From NCBI GenBank assembly GCA_030627025.1, contig DAOUSX010000047.1, forward strand, positions 1 through 7,332: DNA of 7,332 bases, written 5' to 3'. The notes below the pieces were generated by a model. That model ran no database searches and had not been told where the DNA came from. It saw nothing but the letters and a program-made list of their open reading frames with translations. Positions 4,554 to 7,332 of this stretch are shown in pieces. Every line of letters starts with the position of its first letter. The stretch's first letter is position 1. This DNA comes from Dehalococcoidia bacterium. Lineage in GTDB: Bacteria > Chloroflexota > Dehalococcoidia > GIF9 > AB-539-J10. The position numbers and the translations under genes are program-made.

Positions 4554-5825
4554 TACAGGCGCAGCTTGAGCTCTCTCCTGGTCGGCATCGGTGTAAACCT
4601 TTTCCTCAGCAGCTTCCTCTTCGTTAAGTGGAACATCGGACTCAACATCTCTTCCTTCAATTTCCCTGGCAAGGAGTTCCTTGTAATACTCATGCTGGAT
4701 AATGAGTTTTATAATATCGTTTGTTCCGGTCCAGATCATGGGAAGCCTTGCCTCTCTCACTGCTCGCTCGATTGGGTAGACATTGGTATATCCAATACCT
4801 CCCATATTATCCATGGCATCGTTTGCCACTTCCCAAAATACTTTGGTAGCAAGTAGCTTTAACTCAGATACCAGCCTTCTCTGGTAGCCTGGTGTGCCTA
4901 TTCCATCGTCTATGGTCTTCGCCACTGCATAGCCAAAAGCGCTGACAGCATCAAGTTTGGTTAGACTCTCAGCTATTCTGAAATTGACTGCCTCAAAGTT
5001 TCTTATCGTAAAACCGAAGGCTTTTCTTTTGTTAGCATACCTCGCAGCTATATCTAACACAGCTCGGGAACCAGCTACACCACCATAAATAATTCTCTCG
5101 GGCACCATCATCTTGTAGAAAATCTTTGAACCGCCGTTTTCTTCTCCGAGAAGATTTTCCACAGGTACTCGTACATTCCGGAAGTATATTCTTGCCGTTC
5201 CTGTGCCCCGAACTCCCATCAAACCATAGACATGTTTTACGTCTACTCCCATATCTCTCTCAACAAGGAAAGCGCTAAGGGAATCATGAGGAGCTGCTCC
5301 AGGATTGGTAACGGCGTAAACTAAGAAAAAGTCGGCACCTTCACCACCCACAGTAAACCGTTTCTGTCCATTCAGGATGTAATAGCTGCCTTCCTTTCGA
5401 GCAGTGGTGGTGGCGCCGAAGAAGTCAGAACCTCCTCTGGGCTCAGTAAGTGCTTCGCCAGCCCACATTTTCCCTTCTATAAGAGGCTTGAGATATTTCT
5501 GTTTTTGAGCCTCGGTTCCAAATACATTTAGAGCTTCCCCAACGATGGAGACCAGGGCGTAAAGGCATGTAAGGCTCACAGTTAACTTACCAATTATACC
5601 GGCAACCATAATATCATCCACCCATCCAAGCCCCCTGCCTCCGTACTTGGGTGGGAACCTCAATCCGAGAAGATTTCGCTTCCCTGCCTCCGCCACCCAT
5701 TCTTTGGGGAACGTGATTTTATCGGCATCCATATCCATGAGGAGCTGTCGTGGCACGCTTTTAACGAAATATTCCGCTTCCTCCTTGAGTTTCTTCCGTT
5801 CCTCGGTCAAAAATACTTCTAGCAT
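4548..5825 (-). CDS. Acyl-CoA dehydrogenase
   Basis: This FAD enzyme introduces an alpha,beta double bond into an acyl-CoA and passes electrons to electron-transfer flavoprotein. It has 425 residues. LTEERKKLKEEAEYF opens the N-terminal helical domain, ALTEPRGGSD (125-134) is the central-domain FAD/substrate motif, RKAFG (267-271) and GGIGYTNVYPIERAVREAR (342-360) belong to the C-terminal domain. At the position of the medium-chain enzyme's catalytic YEGT glutamate it has threonine (WTGT, 365-368). Glutamate 243 in PERIIYGG aligns with the base used by isovaleryl- and long-chain acyl-CoA dehydrogenases. An acidic tail of about 35 residues (after 390) is extra. ATG 5825 is chosen because of AAAGGAGGGG four bases before it; the frame stays open to an ATG at 5876 but that would overlap the promoter. 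Chain length and substrate cannot be read from sequence. Confidence 0.92.
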   Translation of the reverse strand: MLEVFLTEERKKLKEEAEYFVKSVPRQLLMDMDADKITFPKEWVAEAGKRNLLGLRFPPKYGGRGLGWVDDIMVAGIIGKLTVSLTCLYALVSIVGEALNVFGTEAQKQKYLKPLIEGKMWAGEALTEPRGGSDFFGATTTARKEGSYYILNGQKRFTVGGEGADFFLVYAVTNPGAAPHDSLSAFLVERDMGVDVKHVYGLMGVRGTGTARIYFRNVRVPVENLLGEENGGSKIFYKMMVPERIIYGGVAGSRAVLDIAARYANKRKAFGFTIRNFEAVNFRIAESLTKLDAVSAFGYAVAKTIDDGIGTPGYQRRLVSELKLLATKVFWEVANDAMDNMGGIGYTNVYPIERAVREARLPMIWTGTNDIIKLIIQHEYYKELLAREIEGRDVESDVPLNEEEAAEEKVYTDADQERAQAAPVS

Positions 5826-5827
5826 TT

Positions 5828-5837
5828 CCCCTCCTTT
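5828..5837 (-). promoter_or_regulatory. Ribosome binding site fixing the dehydrogenase start
   Basis: On the minus strand AAAGGAGGGG is followed by AA and then ATG (5825-5823). The strength of the match selects this ATG over the in-frame ATG at 5876. Confidence 0.85.
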
Positions 5838-5874
5838 CGTGATGAATCTAAGAATCTTAGTTAGCTTGGCGCAC

Positions 5875-5883
5875 ATTATATCA
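5875..5883 (-). promoter_or_regulatory. Extended -10 promoter for the acyl-CoA dehydrogenase
   Basis: Read on the minus strand this is TGATATAAT, a perfect TATAAT with an extended -10 TGn. No good -35 is seen at the expected spacing, which is common for extended -10 promoters. Transcription would begin near 5868, giving a leader of about 43 nt to ATG 5825. Confidence 0.5.
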
Positions 5884-5891
5884 CGGATGGT

Positions 5892-5921
5892 TTGACCATA
5901 GGCGATTTTGTTGCCTATACT
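5892..5921 (+). promoter_or_regulatory. Promoter of tRNA-Ser
   Basis: TTGACC (5892-5897) and TATACT (5916-5921) are each five of six to consensus with an 18-bp spacer. The predicted start near 5928 is only a few bases before the mature tRNA 5' end. An inverted repeat ATAGGC (5898-5903) / GCCTAT (5913-5918) fills the spacer and overlaps the -10; it could be an operator or chance. Confidence 0.65.
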
Positions 5922-5931
5922 TTAGTAGGTT

Positions 5932-6022
5932 GGAGGGGTGACCGAGTGGTTTAAGGTGGCGGTCTTGAAAACCGTTTTCGCTTTTTAAGCGAACGTGGGT
6001 TCGAATCCCACCTCCTCCGCCA
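5932..6022 (+). tRNA. tRNA-Ser (anticodon TGA), CCA encoded
   Basis: A full class II cloverleaf can be drawn. The acceptor stem GGAGGGG (5932-5938) pairs with CTCCTCC (6012-6018) with one G-T wobble. The D stem is ACC/GGT, and the anticodon stem GCGGT/ACCGT encloses the loop CTTGAAA with TGA at 5966-5968. The long variable arm TTCGCTT/AAGCGAA is the hallmark of tRNA-Ser, and the T arm is GTGGG-TTCGAAT-CCCAC. The discriminator is G, as expected for serine, and CCA follows directly at 6020-6022. It reads UCA and, by wobble, other UCN codons. No intrinsic terminator is evident downstream; the repeat at 6052 may form the first hairpin after it. Confidence 0.97.
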
Positions 6023-6051
6023 AAGCCTTTCCGATTTAATTCATAAAACCT

Positions 6052-6113
6052 GAGATTGCCACGCCCGTCAGCTAATGGGCTCGCAATGACAAAAGGAGGG
6101 GGCTCGCAATGAC
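6052..6113. repeat. Inverted half repeat with tandem right ends
   Basis: In the opposite orientation to the units at 131 and 3928, this begins GAGATTGCCACGCC (6052-6065) and ends GCTCGCAATGAC (6079-6090). A second right end CGCAATGAC lies at 6105-6113 after a 14-bp spacer AAAAGGAGGGGGCT. Positions 6078-6110 are a 33-bp exact copy of 1575-1607. It occupies the gap between tRNA-Ser and the end of the downstream dehydrogenase gene. Confidence 0.85.
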
Positions 6114-6132
6114 AATGGGAGTTTCTTTTCCT

Positions 6133-6144
6133 TCAAGGGAGAGG
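6133..6144. repeat. Short second-family repeat TCAAGGGAGAGG
   Basis: This is the exact reverse complement of 168-179, again close to a GTCATTGCG-family unit. It lies 16 bp beyond the stop codon of the second acyl-CoA dehydrogenase. Whether it is a true repeat needs more copies than this window shows. Confidence 0.35.
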
Positions 6145-6160
6145 CTGAGTGAGGGTTGTT

Positions 6161-7332
6161 CTACTCATAGGACCTGGGCATTCCCAGTATATGTTCGCCC
6201 ACGTAACTTAATGCCATCTGCTGGCTAATTGGAGCAAGCCTGATTAAATTTATCTCCCGCCACCATCTCTCGACGTCGTATTCCTTGGCATATCCATAGC
6301 CTCCGAAGGTCTGCATTGCCCAGTAAACTGCCTTAATACCGCTTTCAACTGCTAAAATTTTTGCTGGATTTACCACACTGCCTACCTCAGCAATGCTTGC
6401 TCCGTTATCATATAGGGTAGAAGCCTTGAAGTTGAGCAATTTTGCCGCCTCGATGCCGGCATAAGCTTCAGCCAGGTTGAACTGCAGCCCCTGGTAGCTT
6501 CCAATTGGCGTGTCGCCGAAAATTTTCCTGTCCTTGGAATAATCAATGGCTTTGCTCATCGCCAGTCTGGCGATGCCGATAGCTGCGGTGGTAAATGACA
6601 TCCTCTCGATATTCAGGGTATCCAGCAAAGAGTACCAGCCATCGTCCAATGGTGGCATCAGCGCATCTTCAGTCACTTTCAGGTCATTGATGCCGATGTC
6701 GCACGAATGTGAGTAATTTATCCCATGCTTGGGGATGGTGGTTACATTAACCGCCGGATTGGGCAAATCTATGAGGAAAAGGCTTAGTCCGAATGTCTTT
6801 TTTGGTGCTTTCTCCTTTGGCGTCGTTCTGGTTATGAGCATCATTCCTCTGGCTCTATCAGCCCCGCTGATCCAGGTTTTGTTACCGTTTATTATCCAGC
6901 CATCATCTACTTTTTGAGCTCTCGTTTTTGTGTTAAGCGTATTTGTGCCGGCATCCGGCTCGGTGAGCCCCATACAAAATTCAATATCTCCTGAAGCAAT
7001 ACCTGGCAGGTATTTTTCCTTCTGTGCCTCAGTGCCGTGCCGAATTATGCTAATGCCGCCGAAATCTTCAGTTATAACGAGATACCATACACCAGCCATG
7101 CCACATCCATTGGCAGCTAACTCCTCCATAGCAATGAGCAAGTCGGTTACGCCTTTTCCGGCACCACCATATTTCTCAGGGATTATCATCCCGGTGAATC
7201 CCGCCTTACCTATTGCTTTATAGAATTCCTCGCCAAATTCCTCCTTCAAGTCTTTCTCTCTCCAATATTCAGGCGGGAAACTCTTAGCTATTTCCTTTGC
7301 GGTGTTGGCAATCATCTTCTGTTCTTCAGTAA
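6161..7332 (-). CDS. Acyl-CoA dehydrogenase, 5' end outside the window
   Basis: This is a second FAD-dependent acyl-CoA dehydrogenase, feeding electrons to electron-transfer flavoprotein. The frame runs open to the window edge, where TEEQKMIANTAKEIA is visible, a normal family N-terminus, so only a few residues are probably missing; the ATG at 7315 is not the likely start. Counting from that ATG, GLTEPDAGTN (117-126) is the FAD-domain motif, DRKIFG (262-267) and FGGYGYAKEYDVERWWRE (337-354) are C-terminal-domain signatures. The region of the medium-chain YEGT catalytic glutamate reads APIS (361-364), with no glutamate. E237 in NIERMSF lies at the position used by isovaleryl- and long-chain enzymes. 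It is only distantly like the 4548-5825 protein, so not a recent duplicate. It is on the same strand but separated from that gene by tRNA-Ser and repeats, so a separate transcript or long read-through are both possible. Confidence 0.92.
   Translation of the reverse strand, partial: TEEQKMIANTAKEIAKSFPPEYWREKDLKEEFGEEFYKAIGKAGFTGMIIPEKYGGAGKGVTDLLIAMEELAANGCGMAGVWYLVITEDFGGISIIRHGTEAQKEKYLPGIASGDIEFCMGLTEPDAGTNTLNTKTRAQKVDDGWIINGNKTWISGADRARGMMLITRTTPKEKAPKKTFGLSLFLIDLPNPAVNVTTIPKHGINYSHSCDIGINDLKVTEDALMPPLDDGWYSLLDTLNIERMSFTTAAIGIARLAMSKAIDYSKDRKIFGDTPIGSYQGLQFNLAEAYAGIEAAKLLNFKASTLYDNGASIAEVGSVVNPAKILAVESGIKAVYWAMQTFGGYGYAKEYDVERWWREINLIRLAPISQQMALSYVGEHILGMPRSYE

Noticed and set aside
4566..4856. 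Plus-strand frame antisense to the dehydrogenase
   Set aside because: It is a shadow of a well-supported acyl-CoA dehydrogenase frame, with no ribosome site or domain.

Overview
This window reads as an ordinary chromosomal segment of a bacterium, most likely an uncultured Chloroflexota of the Dehalococcoidia type or a similar anaerobic sediment or groundwater lineage. That placement is inferred from the tyrA-aroA pairing, the class II EPSP synthase, the run of acyl-CoA dehydrogenases and the many dispersed GTCATTGCG...GCAATCTC repeats. No rRNA or other firm taxonomic marker is present, so the lineage is tentative.

Layout: positions 1-300 hold no gene but carry a cluster of palindromic repeats and a probable promoter. 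A nitronate monooxygenase/FabK-like flavoenzyme follows (301-1284, +). A gene-free, repeat-filled spacer (1285-1666) leads to tyrA (1667-2524, +), which overlaps aroA (2521-3906, +); guanylate kinase gmk (3945-4553, +) comes next. Reading the other way are an acyl-CoA dehydrogenase (4548-5825, -), whose end overlaps the end of gmk by 6 bp, and a second acyl-CoA dehydrogenase (6161 to beyond 7332, -; its 5' end lies outside the window). A tRNA-Ser(TGA) with encoded CCA and a good sigma-70-like promoter sits between them on the + strand (5932-6022).

TyrA and AroA act in aromatic amino acid synthesis (the prephenate-to-tyrosine branch and the sixth shikimate step). Gmk makes GDP/dGDP and is probably co-transcribed only by position. 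The two acyl-CoA dehydrogenases suggest fatty, branched or aromatic acyl-CoA oxidation. The flavoenzyme stands alone.

The most interesting feature is the repeat family. Its units (terminal GTCATTGCGAG / CTCGCAATGAC, inner GCAATC / GATTGC) occur in every intergenic gap larger than about 30 bp except the tRNA/dehydrogenase promoter region, and they have reached into genes. The last ~36 codons of aroA are repeat sequence, the start codon and first codons of gmk lie inside another unit, and the start codon of tyrA sits 12 bp after a third. Several units occur in doublets with a 23-bp period. I see no transposase, CRISPR array, phage gene or novel multi-gene defence-type system.
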